From JBIOJM01 sp044450785 (GTDB taxonomy: Bacteria; Planctomycetota; Planctomycetia; Isosphaerales; Isosphaeraceae): 64,000 nt of DNA. The position numbers and the translations under genes are program-made. Positions 40,101-49,155 of the stretch are shown in pieces. Numbering within the stretch: the first letter of the stretch is position 1; every line of letters begins with the position of its first letter. A model generated the notes under the pieces. That model searched no databases and was not told the origin of the DNA. It saw nothing but the letters and a program-made list of their open reading frames with translations. The stretch lies in NCBI GenBank assembly GCA_044450785.1, contig JBIOJM010000001.1, forward strand, positions 1 to 64,000, given 5' to 3'.

Positions 40101-40423
40101 GCACCAGCGGCACCGCTCAGACGATCAGCGAGCATGGAATCGGCGTCGAGGTCGTGCGTAAGATTCACGAGGGACGACCCAACGTGCTCGACTACCTGGC
40201 CAACGGCACGATCAACCTGATCATCAACACGCCCAGCGGCAAGGGGGCGCGGACCGATGAGGGGCGCATTCGCGCCAGTGCCGTCTCGCACGGCGTTCCT
40301 TGCATCACGACAGTTGCCGGCGCCCGCGCAGCCATCGCTGCGATGGAACGGCTGCGCGCCGGGAAGCTCGAGGTCTACGCGCTGCAGGATTTGTTACGAT
40401 CGAGCGGAAGAGCCATAACATGA
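37175..40423 (+). CDS. carB: Carbamoyl-phosphate synthase large subunit
   Basis: A 1082-residue protein of the normal two-halves design. The first ATP-grasp half opens [26 protein letters not shown]. The second half opens [21 protein letters not shown] and contains [20 protein letters not shown]. The last 140 residues form the MGS-like allosteric domain ([25 protein letters not shown]). It makes carbamoyl phosphate from bicarbonate, ammonia from the small subunit and two ATP, for pyrimidine and arginine synthesis. carA is not in the window. The start is a GTG. The TGA overlaps the ATG of a UDP-glucose dehydrogenase gene, an uncommon partner. Confidence 0.97.
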   Translation: [1082 protein letters not shown]

Positions 40424-41736
40424 AAATCGCAGTCATCGGGACGGGTTACGTGGGCTTAGTCCAAGGGACCTGTCTGGCCGAAAGCGGCAACGACGTGGTG
40501 TGCGTCGACAAGATCGCGGCCAAGATTGAGGGACTCGTGCAGGGTCGGGTTCCGATTTACGAGCCGGGCTTGGGCGAGTTGGTCCACCGAAACCTGCGCG
40601 ATGGGCGGTTGACCTTCACGACGAATCTGGCCGAGGGGATTGCCGAAGCCGAGATCGTCTTCATCGCCGTCGGAACCCCGCAGGGCGAGCGGGGCGGAGC
40701 TGACTTGAGTGGTGTGTGGGAGGTCGGCCGTCAGATCGCCGCCAACCTACACTCCTCCAAGACGATCGTGATCAAGAGCACCGTCCCGGTCGGGACCAAC
40801 GCTGAGCTGACCCGGCGAATGGCCGAGGCGACGGCGGTCCCCTTCGACGTTGGCAGCAACCCCGAATTCCTGAAAGAAGGAGCGGCGATCGATGACTTCA
40901 ACAAGCCCGACCGAGTCGTGGTCGGCGTCCGGCGCCCCGAGGTCGCCGAGCGGCTGCACGCGCTCTATTCTCCGTTTTTGCGCACCGACCGGCCGTTCTT
41001 GGTCATGACCCCCGAAAGTGCCGAGATGACCAAGTACGTCGCCAACTGCCTCCTGGCCACCAAGATCAGTTTCATTAACGAGATGGCCAACCTGTGCGAA
41101 GCCTACGGCGCTGACGTTAACGACGTGCGGCGGGGCATCGGCCACGACCAGCGGATCGGCTTCCACTTCCTGTTTCCGGGCGTCGGCTACGGTGGCAGTT
41201 GCTTCCCCAAGGACATCCGCGCGGTCATCCACATGGCCCAGTCGAAGGGGCTCTCCGCGTGGATGATGGAGGCCGTCGACGCGGTCAACGAGGCCCAGAA
41301 GGACGTACTCTTCCGCAAGATCCACCAGCATTTCCACGGCGAGCTCGAGAACAAGACGATTGCAGTTTGGGGTACGGCCTTCAAGCCGCGGACCGACGAT
41401 GTCCGCGAAGCGCCGGCCCTGGTCCTGATCGAATCGCTGCTGGAGGCGGGTGCCCAGTTGCGGGTGCACGACCCCGAGGCGCTGGGTAACGTCCGCTCCC
41501 TCTACGGTGAGCGACTTGCTTACTGCGACCGCCCCTACGGTGCGCTTGAGCAGGCCGACGCCTTGGCCGTCGTTACCGAGTGGAACGAGTTCCGCAACCC
41601 CGACTTTGAGGTGATGCGCCGGTTGATGCGCCAGCCGGTCATCTTTGACGGCCGCAACGTGTACGACCCCGCGCGGATGGCCTCCCTGGGATTTACCTAT
41701 CAAGGTGTTGGCCGGGCCACGGTCGTCCGCGACTGA
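40420..41736 (+). CDS. ugd: UDP-glucose 6-dehydrogenase
   Basis: A 438-residue NAD-dependent enzyme. It starts with the Rossmann motif KIAVIGTGYVGLVQGTCLAE, and has FIAVGTPQGE, then IKSTVPVGT, PEFLKEGAAIDDF and the catalytic Cys in GVGYGGSCFPKDIRA. The C-terminal domain contains IAVWGTAFKPRTDDVREAPA. It oxidises UDP-glucose twice to UDP-glucuronate for polysaccharide or lipid modification. The gene begins inside the carB stop (ATGA), so it is probably translated from the same mRNA. Its 3' end overlaps the convergent TPR gene by 37 bases. The ATG at 40420 is preferred over the longer frame from 40300, which is inside carB. Confidence 0.95.
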   Translation: MKIAVIGTGYVGLVQGTCLAESGNDVVCVDKIAAKIEGLVQGRVPIYEPGLGELVHRNLRDGRLTFTTNLAEGIAEAEIVFIAVGTPQGERGGADLSGVWEVGRQIAANLHSSKTIVIKSTVPVGTNAELTRRMAEATAVPFDVGSNPEFLKEGAAIDDFNKPDRVVVGVRRPEVAERLHALYSPFLRTDRPFLVMTPESAEMTKYVANCLLATKISFINEMANLCEAYGADVNDVRRGIGHDQRIGFHFLFPGVGYGGSCFPKDIRAVIHMAQSKGLSAWMMEAVDAVNEAQKDVLFRKIHQHFHGELENKTIAVWGTAFKPRTDDVREAPALVLIESLLEAGAQLRVHDPEALGNVRSLYGERLAYCDRPYGALEQADALAVVTEWNEFRNPDFEVMRRLMRQPVIFDGRNVYDPARMASLGFTYQGVGRATVVRD

Positions 41737-42929
41737 TATTGCCGTGTGATCTCGGCCAGGGCACGCCAGGCGTCGGCCAAGCGGGTCAGCCCGGCGCGGT
41801 CACAGAGCGCGGCCAGATCACGAAGCGCGACCGGATCATCAAGGTGGTTGAAGGCGCCGTCGAGGCGTGGTCCGAGGACCAGCGGATCGAGAACCTCGCG
41901 GATGCGGCTCACGTTTTCGGCGGCTTGGCGGCCCTCAACGTCCCGGCCGAGGATGCGCAAGGTGCGGGCCAGGCGGTACCAGGAACGCCAATCCTGGGGG
42001 AATTCCTCGAGGGCCGTCTTGAAAGCCACGGCTGCCCGCTCAGGCTGGTGGTCATATTCCAGGTCCCAGCGGCCACGGAGTCGCCAGTAACGGGCATCGC
42101 GGGCCGGTTCGGGCCAGTCGTCGAGCAAGGCGCGTCCGCGCTGCGACTCTCCGGCATCCGCCAGGGCGGTCACCAAGACCTCGCGCGAGCCAATGTGATC
42201 GGGGTGTTCAACCAGAAGCGCTTCCAGCGCGGCCAGCAGCGACGCGCGATCAGGGTCAGCCGCGCGCGGCTGCACCCCAATCCGCTGCAAGAGTGCAATC
42301 CGGGCGTTGACATCGGCGCCGTCGGCCTCGACCCACCGCCGCAGCGTTGTGCGGACCAGCTCATCAGGCAGGTCGGTCAGGAGGCTCAGGGTCAGCTCGC
42401 GAAGCAGCACGGGCCGCGCCTCGGGGTGGACTCGGTCATAGGCCTCCCAGCCCATGTGCAGGGCCTCGAGCGTTCGGTCCTCGACCCGCAGGATTTCGAG
42501 CAGGAGCCGCCAGGGCTCGGGGTCAGTCGGATCGGCGGTAATTGCTTGGTGCAAACTGTGCTCGGCCTGGGCCGCCCGGCCGAGTGCCAGGCAGGCCCGC
42601 GTCTCCTCGACCTGGGTAACACCCCGCGCAGCCTGCGTGGCATTGATCGCACGCCAGTAGCGGAGCGCAGTAGTCCAGTCGCCGGCTCGGGTTGCCGCCT
42701 CGGCTCGACTCCGCAGCCGCGCGGGCGACTCCGCGACCAACCACCCGAATAGCACAATCAAGAGCAAAAGCGCAACCCCGCCCAACACGGCCAGGATCCA
42801 TGTTCGCCGCTGTCGGCGCGGCCTTTGCTTTGCCCCTGGGCTGTCCGGTTGCGCCGCGGCCAGTCGGGTTGCAGCTTCGGCGTCGGATCGCGCTCGGGCC
42901 TGGGATCGGGCGGGGAGACGTCGCGGCAT
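41700..42929 (-). CDS. Membrane-anchored TPR-like protein
   Basis: A 409-residue protein. A basic cytoplasmic start (RARARSDAEAATRLAAA, KQRPRRQRR) is followed by one transmembrane helix (WILAVLGGVALLLLIVLFGWLV, about 45-66). The rest is helical with pairs of about 34 residues resembling TPR or Sel1-like repeats (GDWTTALRYWRAINAT, ALGRAAQAEHSLHQAI, ARYWRLRGRWDLEYDHQ). These usually bind partner proteins. No other domain is seen. It is convergent with the UDP-glucose dehydrogenase gene and shares its last 37 bases with it. Divergent to the following 1606-residue gene, with 232 bases between for both promoters. Confidence 0.7.
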   Translation of the reverse strand: MPRRLPARSQARARSDAEAATRLAAAQPDSPGAKQRPRRQRRTWILAVLGGVALLLLIVLFGWLVAESPARLRSRAEAATRAGDWTTALRYWRAINATQAARGVTQVEETRACLALGRAAQAEHSLHQAITADPTDPEPWRLLLEILRVEDRTLEALHMGWEAYDRVHPEARPVLLRELTLSLLTDLPDELVRTTLRRWVEADGADVNARIALLQRIGVQPRAADPDRASLLAALEALLVEHPDHIGSREVLVTALADAGESQRGRALLDDWPEPARDARYWRLRGRWDLEYDHQPERAAVAFKTALEEFPQDWRSWYRLARTLRILGRDVEGRQAAENVSRIREVLDPLVLGPRLDGAFNHLDDPVALRDLAALCDRAGLTRLADAWRALAEITRQYQSRTTVARPTP

Positions 42930-43161
42930 GATCGTTGTCGTGAATGGTGGCGGCCTGAAGACTCTCGTGACACGGAGCCCCTTCCCATCGAGCAGGCCCT
43001 CGCGAGTTTCTCGGGCTATTTATACGAGCTGGCTCTGTCTGGAGCGGTGTAAGAGGTCCACAGAAAGCACCATAGGCGTCTTGAGCCTTCCGCGCCAAGG
43101 GCACAGAATGGACGTGTCGAGGAAATGGAATCGTCGCACAAGGTGAATCGATTCGCCAATC

Positions 43162-46100
43162 ATGACATCATATGGTCGCAATCGTGATACATCGGGCTGG
43201 GCCGTCGCCGTGGTGTGGCGACCCGTATGGGTCGTGCTGATGGTCTTCGGCTCCGGGTGGTGTGCGCTGGCTGATGACGAGGCGTATCTCATGACGCCCC
43301 TCGGCTTCACCCAGCCGGGACTGTCGAAGACGGCGTCGGGGAACAAGACAGGCCGGCTCCAGATCAACGTTCGTGACCGCGCGACCGGCCTGCCAACATT
43401 CTGCCGTCTCAACATGGTCGGGCCCGATGGCAATTTTTACCAGCCCGCGCCCAACCCGCTCTCCCCCTATAGCCTGGTGGGCCAATGGCCCAGAACAGGC
43501 AAGGGAAACCGCGAGGGCAAAGCGCCGATCCGTTACCTGGGCCGGTTCTTCTACTGCTCCGGCCAGGTCGAGGTTACCGTTCCCAGCGGCTCGGTGCGCA
43601 TTGAGGCGTGGAAGGGGTTCGAGTACCGGCCGGTCACGAAGAGCATGGAGATAGCCGCCGGCGAAACGAAGCCCGTAGCAATCGAGCTCGAACGAACTGT
43701 GCCAATGGCCGCGCTCGGTTACTACTCGGGCGACGGGCACCTGCACTTTCCACGCCGGACCGAGGGTGACGACCAGGTCATCCTCGACCTGCTGCAGGCC
43801 GAGGACATCCATTTCGGCTCGATCCTTGCATACAATGAGCCGCCGGGCCCATACAGCGGTGCGATGGAGCTGATGGAAGCACCCCAGCTCCGCGGCCTGG
43901 GGAAAGCCTCGGTTCACCGCCGCGGGGACGCCTGGATCGCCTCCGGACAGGAGTACCGTAGCACAACGTATGGTCATCTCAATCTTTACTGGCGTGACGA
44001 CCTGGTACTCAACGGGCGGAAGGTCGACGCGAACAACTGGCCGCTGTACGGCCTGCTGGGCCGCGATACCAAGCAGCTTGGGGGTTTTGCCATCTACGCT
44101 CATGGTGGCTATGCCCAGGCGATTTACGCCGACTTCGTCCAGAAAAACGTTGACGCCGTCGAGCTTCTCCAGTTCGGCACCTACCGGGGGATCGAGCTGG
44201 CCGACTGGTACCACATCCTCAACGTCGGCTATCGCTTCCCTTGCCTGGGGGCAAGCGACTACCCTGCCTGTCGCAAGCTGGGCGATTGTCAGACGTATGT
44301 GCACTTGAAAGGAGAACCGGATTTCGCCGGGTGGCTCGAGGGTGCGGCGAAGGGGCAGAGCTTCGTAACAACCGGGCCGCTGCTCTTGCTGGATGTGGAC
44401 GGAGAGCGCCCGGGGGAGATCATCCGCAAGACTGGCGCGGGGCCGCACCGCGTTCAGGTCAGAGTCCGGGTGAAGAGCGAGGTCACACCCGTTCAAAAGG
44501 TGCAACTGATCGTCGCCGGCAAGGTCATTTTTGAGCAGGCCGTCCCATCCGGCGAAGGTCAAGGGCGGTGGATTGAGCTGGAGCGTACCATCGAGCTAAG
44601 CCGGTCTGCGTGGATCGCGGCGCGGGCATTCGGACAGGCACCTTCCGGCGCGCCCGACGCCGAGTCGCATACCAACCCAATCTACGTCGACGTGGGCGGC
44701 AAGGCCCCCTACGATCGGGACTCACTCGATCACCTGGTTGGGCGGATCGATCAGCAGATAGCCATGCATCGCAAGCGAAGCTTTGCCGAAAAGGCGCGGG
44801 TGCTGGACGACTTTCAAAAGTCGCGCGACATCCTGCTCCGGATCCGCCAATCAGGGGGACTACCCGCCGGCGGGGTTCCCGAAGATTGGATCGAGGACAA
44901 GACGGCTGCGGCGATCGACCCCAGCCAGCGGACGCACACGGAAGCAGAGCTGGCGCAGTTTCTCCAGCCGCTGCCGGCCAAGCCTCCCGATGAAGCATTA
45001 AAGACATTTGAAGCCGTGGACGACTTTCACCTGGAGCTGGCCGCGGCCGAGCCGCTGGTGCAGAGCCCGGTCGCCGCAGCCTTCGACGCTGACGGCAATC
45101 TCTATGTCGCCGAGATGCGCGACTATCCCTACAAGCCGAAGCCCGGGCGCACGCCACTGGGCACGGTGCGGCTGTTGCGCGACACCGACGGCGACGGCCG
45201 GTTCGACCAGAGCCACGTCTTTGCCGATGGCTTGCTCTGGGCCGCCGGCATCGCACCCTGGAAAGGAGGCGTGTTCGTCTCCGCCCCGCCTGACGTCTGG
45301 TACTTGAAGGATGCCGACAGCGATGGCAAAGCCGAGGTGCGCAAGAAGGTCTACACCGGCTTCGGCACCCAGAACCAGCAGGCGATGGTGAACAACCTGA
45401 CGTGGGGGCTGGACCACAAAATCTACGGCGCGGCGGCGGGCAACGGCGGGATGATCCGGCCGGCCGACGACCCGCACGCGTTGGGTGTCTCGGTCGAGCA
45501 CAACGACTTCCGGTTCGACCCGTTGACGGGTGAGTTCGAGCCGATCAGCGGCTCGGATCAGTTCGGCAACACGTTCGACGACTGGGGCAACCGGTTCACT
45601 TGCGATGAGTCGCACCCGCTCTCGCAACCGGTCCTGCCGCGTCGTGAGCTGGCGCGGAACCCGTTTCTGGCCGTCCCCTCGGTGATCCAGGACGTCGCCG
45701 GTGGCTCGGTGCCGATCTTTCGGATCAGCCCGATCGAGCGGTGGCGTGAGATCCGCTCGAGCCGGCGGATCGCGCACGGCGAACGGTCGGCTGAATCGGC
45801 AGGCGCCAGCCACCACGTCGTCGACGCGGGCGCCGGCGTCACGGTCTACCGCGGCAGCGCCTATCCCGCCGAGTTTTATGGCAACGTCTTCGTCGGCGAC
45901 GCCCAGAACAACCTGGTTCATCGGCGGCGCTTGATTCCTGATGGGCCCACCTTCCGGGCAGTTCGCGGTCCTCACGAGCAGGTGACCGAGTTCGTCCGAT
46001 CGTCGGACACCTGGTTCCGCCCCGTCAATTTCGTGAACGCGCCGGACGGAACGCTCTACGTCCTGGACATGAGCCGCGCCGTCATCGAGGCGATCCACAT

Positions 46101-47982
46101 CCCGCTGGATGTGGTTCATCATCTGGACCTGAGGAGAGGGCGGGATCAGGGTCGGATCTACCGGATCGCCCCGCCGGGGTTCCGCTTCACACCGCCTCCC
46201 CATTTGAGTCAGGCCCGGACAGTTGATCTGGTGGCCGCGCTCTTGCGCCCCGACGCCTGGTACCGCGACACGGCGCACCGCTTGATTTACGAGCGCCAGG
46301 ACCCGGCCGCCATCGAACCGCTGCGCAAGCTACTGAGCCCGTCCGAGGCCCCCCTACCCCAGTCGCGGGTCAACGCCCTCTGGTCGCTCGACGGCTTGAA
46401 AGCTCTTCGAGACGAAGACATCGTCATCGTCTTGTCGGACCATGTGCCGCAGGTTCGCGCCCAGGCGGTTCAGCTTGCTGCCCGGCGGGTGGATCGATCG
46501 CCGTCGTTGCTCGAGCGGGTCCTGACCCTGGCGGCTGATCCGGATTCGCGGGTTCGGTTCCGTGTGGCCTTTGCGCTCGGAGAGACCAGCGACCCACGTG
46601 CCGCGACCGCGCTCCACCGGATCGTCGTCACGGATGCTGCGAACCGCTGGATTCGAACCGCGGTGCTCAGCTCGTGTGCTTCGATGGCTGACCGGCTGTT
46701 TGTGAACCTCTATACGGACCGGAGCCCGACTGCGCCGGGCGAGATTGGAAATCCGGCGGTGCGATCGGAGCTCCTGAAGCAGCTCGTGGAGATCATCGGC
46801 GCACGGAACCGGCCCGACGAGGTCGGTCGCGTCCTCGACGTGTTGGCGGTCGACGCTGCGAGTCGGGGTAACTCACCGGGGTTCAACCTGGGAGACCACC
46901 TGGTCCTCGGACTGGCTCGGAGCTCGCGGCGATCAGGCGGTCCGCTCTTGGTTGGTCCGGATCGGGCGCGACCTGGAGCCAGCCTGGTCGCGCACCTGAC
47001 CCAACGGGCCAGGACGATCGCCCTCGATGCCCAGGGCCTCGAACCAGTGCGTGTGGAAGCGATCGCGGTGCTGGGCGGGATCGACCCGGATGAGTCGCGC
47101 ACCATTCTGATGGAGCTGCTTGCGCCGCGGCAGCCGCTGGCGGTCCAAGTCGGCGCGGTACAGGCACTGGCCGAGGGTCGCTCGGCCAATCTCCCCGACC
47201 TCTTGCTGCCTCGGATGCGTGAGTTCGAGCCGCCGGTCCGCACGGCCGCGGTCCGAGCGCTCTTGAGCCGCACGGAGTGGGCCAAAGCCTTGCTCCAGGC
47301 TGCCAGCCGAAGCGACCGGGCGGCTGGGATCACACCGGCGCTCATCGAGCCGGCCGATCGTGCGCCCCTCTTGAAGCACCACGACACCGAGATTGCCAAA
47401 TTGGCTCAAGCCATTTTCGGCCGGTCCACATCGAGCTCCCGCGCCCAGGTGATCTCCGATTATCTAGCCACCCCGTGGTCGAAGGGCGACGCCAACCGCG
47501 GGGCAAGGGTATTTGACCGTGAGTGCAAGGCCTGCCACAAGGTCGGCGAGCGGGGATTCGTACTCGGCCCCGACCTGACCGGCTCGCCCTCGGGCGATGC
47601 TGCCGCACTGCTGGCCAACATCCTTGACCCCAACGCCAACGTTTTACCCAATTACGTTCAATACCTCGTGATCGATCAGAACGGGCGGACCTATTCCGGT
47701 ATCATCGCCGCCGAGACCGCCACGAGCCTGACCCTCCGCCGGGGCGAGGGCGCCCAGGATACCATCCTCCGCGCCCAGATCGGCGAGATGACCAGTACGG
47801 GGCTGTCGTTGATGCCCGACGGATTCGAGAAGACAATCTCGAAACCGGAGATGGCCGACCTGATCGCCTTCCTGCGAGCCGCACACCGTGGTGGAGAAAG
47901 CGGGGAGGCCGATCCCGCCGCCGGCCAGTCGCGGCCTCTGGACATCGGCACCTTGCCAGGATTGATCGAGCCGGACGACTGA
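43162..47982 (+). CDS. Fusion of CehA/McbA-type metallohydrolase and PVC-type haem-binding CxxCH protein
   Basis: A 1606-residue exported protein. After a hydrophobic leader (VWVVLMVFGSGWCALA) residues about 50-450 carry a metallohydrolase-like region with LGYYSGDGHLHFPRR, then FAIYAHGGYAQ and LGASDYPACRKLG, as in the CehA/McbA family. From about residue 610 a beta-propeller region begins AAAFDADGNLYVAEMRDYP, with DRFGNTFDDWGN-like and YVLDMSRAVIEAIHIP segments typical of planctomycete membrane-bound dehydrogenase-like proteins. HEAT repeats follow (about 1030-1420). The C-terminal haem-binding part has GARVFDRECKACHKVGE, a c-type CxxCH site. Substrates are unknown; oxidation of a carbohydrate coupled to electron transfer is a reasonable guess. 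The gene is alone in its transcription unit. Confidence 0.85.
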   Translation: MTSYGRNRDTSGWAVAVVWRPVWVVLMVFGSGWCALADDEAYLMTPLGFTQPGLSKTASGNKTGRLQINVRDRATGLPTFCRLNMVGPDGNFYQPAPNPLSPYSLVGQWPRTGKGNREGKAPIRYLGRFFYCSGQVEVTVPSGSVRIEAWKGFEYRPVTKSMEIAAGETKPVAIELERTVPMAALGYYSGDGHLHFPRRTEGDDQVILDLLQAEDIHFGSILAYNEPPGPYSGAMELMEAPQLRGLGKASVHRRGDAWIASGQEYRSTTYGHLNLYWRDDLVLNGRKVDANNWPLYGLLGRDTKQLGGFAIYAHGGYAQAIYADFVQKNVDAVELLQFGTYRGIELADWYHILNVGYRFPCLGASDYPACRKLGDCQTYVHLKGEPDFAGWLEGAAKGQSFVTTGPLLLLDVDGERPGEIIRKTGAGPHRVQVRVRVKSEVTPVQKVQLIVAGKVIFEQAVPSGEGQGRWIELERTIELSRSAWIAARAFGQAPSGAPDAESHTNPIYVDVGGKAPYDRDSLDHLVGRIDQQIAMHRKRSFAEKARVLDDFQKSRDILLRIRQSGGLPAGGVPEDWIEDKTAAAIDPSQRTHTEAELAQFLQPLPAKPPDEALKTFEAVDDFHLELAAAEPLVQSPVAAAFDADGNLYVAEMRDYPYKPKPGRTPLGTVRLLRDTDGDGRFDQSHVFADGLLWAAGIAPWKGGVFVSAPPDVWYLKDADSDGKAEVRKKVYTGFGTQNQQAMVNNLTWGLDHKIYGAAAGNGGMIRPADDPHALGVSVEHNDFRFDPLTGEFEPISGSDQFGNTFDDWGNRFTCDESHPLSQPVLPRRELARNPFLAVPSVIQDVAGGSVPIFRISPIERWREIRSSRRIAHGERSAESAGASHHVVDAGAGVTVYRGSAYPAEFYGNVFVGDAQNNLVHRRRLIPDGPTFRAVRGPHEQVTEFVRSSDTWFRPVNFVNAPDGTLYVLDMSRAVIEAIHIPLDVVHHLDLRRGRDQGRIYRIAPPGFRFTPPPHLSQARTVDLVAALLRPDAWYRDTAHRLIYERQDPAAIEPLRKLLSPSEAPLPQSRVNALWSLDGLKALRDEDIVIVLSDHVPQVRAQAVQLAARRVDRSPSLLERVLTLAADPDSRVRFRVAFALGETSDPRAATALHRIVVTDAANRWIRTAVLSSCASMADRLFVNLYTDRSPTAPGEIGNPAVRSELLKQLVEIIGARNRPDEVGRVLDVLAVDAASRGNSPGFNLGDHLVLGLARSSRRSGGPLLVGPDRARPGASLVAHLTQRARTIALDAQGLEPVRVEAIAVLGGIDPDESRTILMELLAPRQPLAVQVGAVQALAEGRSANLPDLLLPRMREFEPPVRTAAVRALLSRTEWAKALLQAASRSDRAAGITPALIEPADRAPLLKHHDTEIAKLAQAIFGRSTSSSRAQVISDYLATPWSKGDANRGARVFDRECKACHKVGERGFVLGPDLTGSPSGDAAALLANILDPNANVLPNYVQYLVIDQNGRTYSGIIAAETATSLTLRRGEGAQDTILRAQIGEMTSTGLSLMPDGFEKTISKPEMADLIAFLRAAHRGGESGEADPAAGQSRPLDIGTLPGLIEPDD

Positions 47983-48043
47983 ATCGGCTATGATGGAGAA
48001 GACACCGCGATTGAGTTCATCCACTCCACCCCAGGAGATTGAC

Positions 48044-48364
48044 ATGGTCGACCTGATCAAGAAGGCAATTTACACCGGCGTGGGCCTGGCCGTCCTGACC
48101 AAGGAAAAGGCCGAGGAGCTGGTCAAGGATCTGAGCCAGCAGGCCAAGCTTTCGGAGCAGGAGGGCAAGGAGTTGTTCGACAGCCTCCTGAAGCAATCGG
48201 AGAACGCGCGCAATGATCTTCAGACCAAGCTCGACGCGACCGTGCTCGCGGTCGTCAACCGGCTGAATCTGGCGACCAAGGATGAGGTGGCGAGCCTGAA
48301 GGCCAAGATCGACGAACTATCGGCCAAGATCGGGCAAGGGCCGGCCGCGGGTACCGGCGCATAG
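48044..48364 (+). CDS. Phasin-like helical protein
   Basis: A 106-residue, highly charged, all-helical protein beginning MVDLIKKAIYTGVGLAVLTKEKAEELVKDL. The KEKAEELVKDL pattern with later coiled-coil heptads (ATKDEVASLKAKIDELSAKIG) matches the phasin superfamily / PhaF-like regulators that coat polyhydroxyalkanoate granules. The role here is not proven, and no PHA synthase lies in the window. The ATG at 48044 has AGGAGA 8-13 bases upstream, so it is preferred over 47990. It is tail-to-tail with the next gene with only 4 bases between, leaving no space for a terminator. Confidence 0.75.
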   Translation: MVDLIKKAIYTGVGLAVLTKEKAEELVKDLSQQAKLSEQEGKELFDSLLKQSENARNDLQTKLDATVLAVVNRLNLATKDEVASLKAKIDELSAKIGQGPAAGTGA

Positions 48365-48368
48365 TTGC

Positions 48369-48800
48369 TCACTCCAGGGAAGGCCGCACGTCCGGCTCGA
48401 CCTGATAGCCGTTGGCCAGCGAATTGGTCATGTTGAACAGCCCGACGATGGCCATGACCTCGCCCAAGGTTTCCTGGTCCATGCCCTGCTTGCGCAGGGC
48501 GGCGGTGTGCGAGTTGATGCAATACGGGCAGCCGTTGGTCGCCGAGACGGCCAGCGCGATGATCTCGCGAGTCGTCGGATCGAGCCGTGAGCCAAGGCCG
48601 GCCGCCTCGGGATGCATGAGCGTTTTCAAGCTGGTCCACACCACCTCGAGCTGCGCCGGGTTGGTGGCGATCGTGCGCCAGAAGGCAGGCACGAAGTCGA
48701 TGTTCTTGGTTCGTTTGATCTCGGCGAAGATCAAGGCGACTTTTCCGGTCGCCTCGTGCTCATCGACTGGTCGAACAGTAGCGATGCGATCGTCGGGCAT
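48369..48800 (-). CDS. AhpD/carboxymuconolactone-decarboxylase-like protein
   Basis: A 143-residue all-helical protein. The core motif is TNGCPYCINSHTAAL, the C-x2-C-x3-H redox site of AhpD-type proteins, preceded by DPTTREIIALAVSA. These enzymes are peroxidase partners or peroxidatic reductases that handle alkyl hydroperoxides. The ATG at 48800 (MPDDRIATVRPVDE) is chosen because the longer frame to 48842 adds only a non-conserved stretch. Convergent with the phasin gene. Confidence 0.88.
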   Translation of the reverse strand: MPDDRIATVRPVDEHEATGKVALIFAEIKRTKNIDFVPAFWRTIATNPAQLEVVWTSLKTLMHPEAAGLGSRLDPTTREIIALAVSATNGCPYCINSHTAALRKQGMDQETLGEVMAIVGLFNMTNSLANGYQVEPDVRPSLE

Positions 48801-48948
48801 GGCGGTCCTTCTTCTCGCAGTGTTTACAGCACAGGATACCATGAGGCTGGCATCGATGCCTCAGAACATCACGTGCCGGGCACGGGGAACGAGCGCGCCC
48901 GCCAAGCCAGCACCGTCGTCCCAACCGCAACTAGCTCTCCCTTGGCGC

Positions 48949-49155
48949 TCAAAACTGGCTCTCATTTCCTGCTCGGTCCCATCCCCCAATCGCTCCCGGT
49001 GTTGCCTTGTATTCTCGAAGATCTGCTCCGCTAGGTAGCCACGCGGCAGTGGAGCACCGGAATGAATCTGCATCAAGTGATCTGAGAACGAAGTCGCCTT
49101 TGCGAACTTTTTCCGGCAGGATCAGCAGTTCGCTGATGAGCTTTTCCATGGTCAC
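48949..49155 (-). pseudogene. Possible N-terminal remnant of a BrxC/PglY-like ATPase
   Basis: The first 24 residues, MEKLISELLILPEKVRKGDFVL, resemble the opening of large P-loop ATPases associated with phage-exclusion loci, where an (L)PE+VRKGDFVL motif precedes the long ATPase. After that the frame diverges (CSTAAWLPSGADLREY), and no Walker A follows. The rest, down to 48861, is not recognisable. I regard it as a decayed 5' end. The family match is from memory and weak. Confidence 0.25.
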
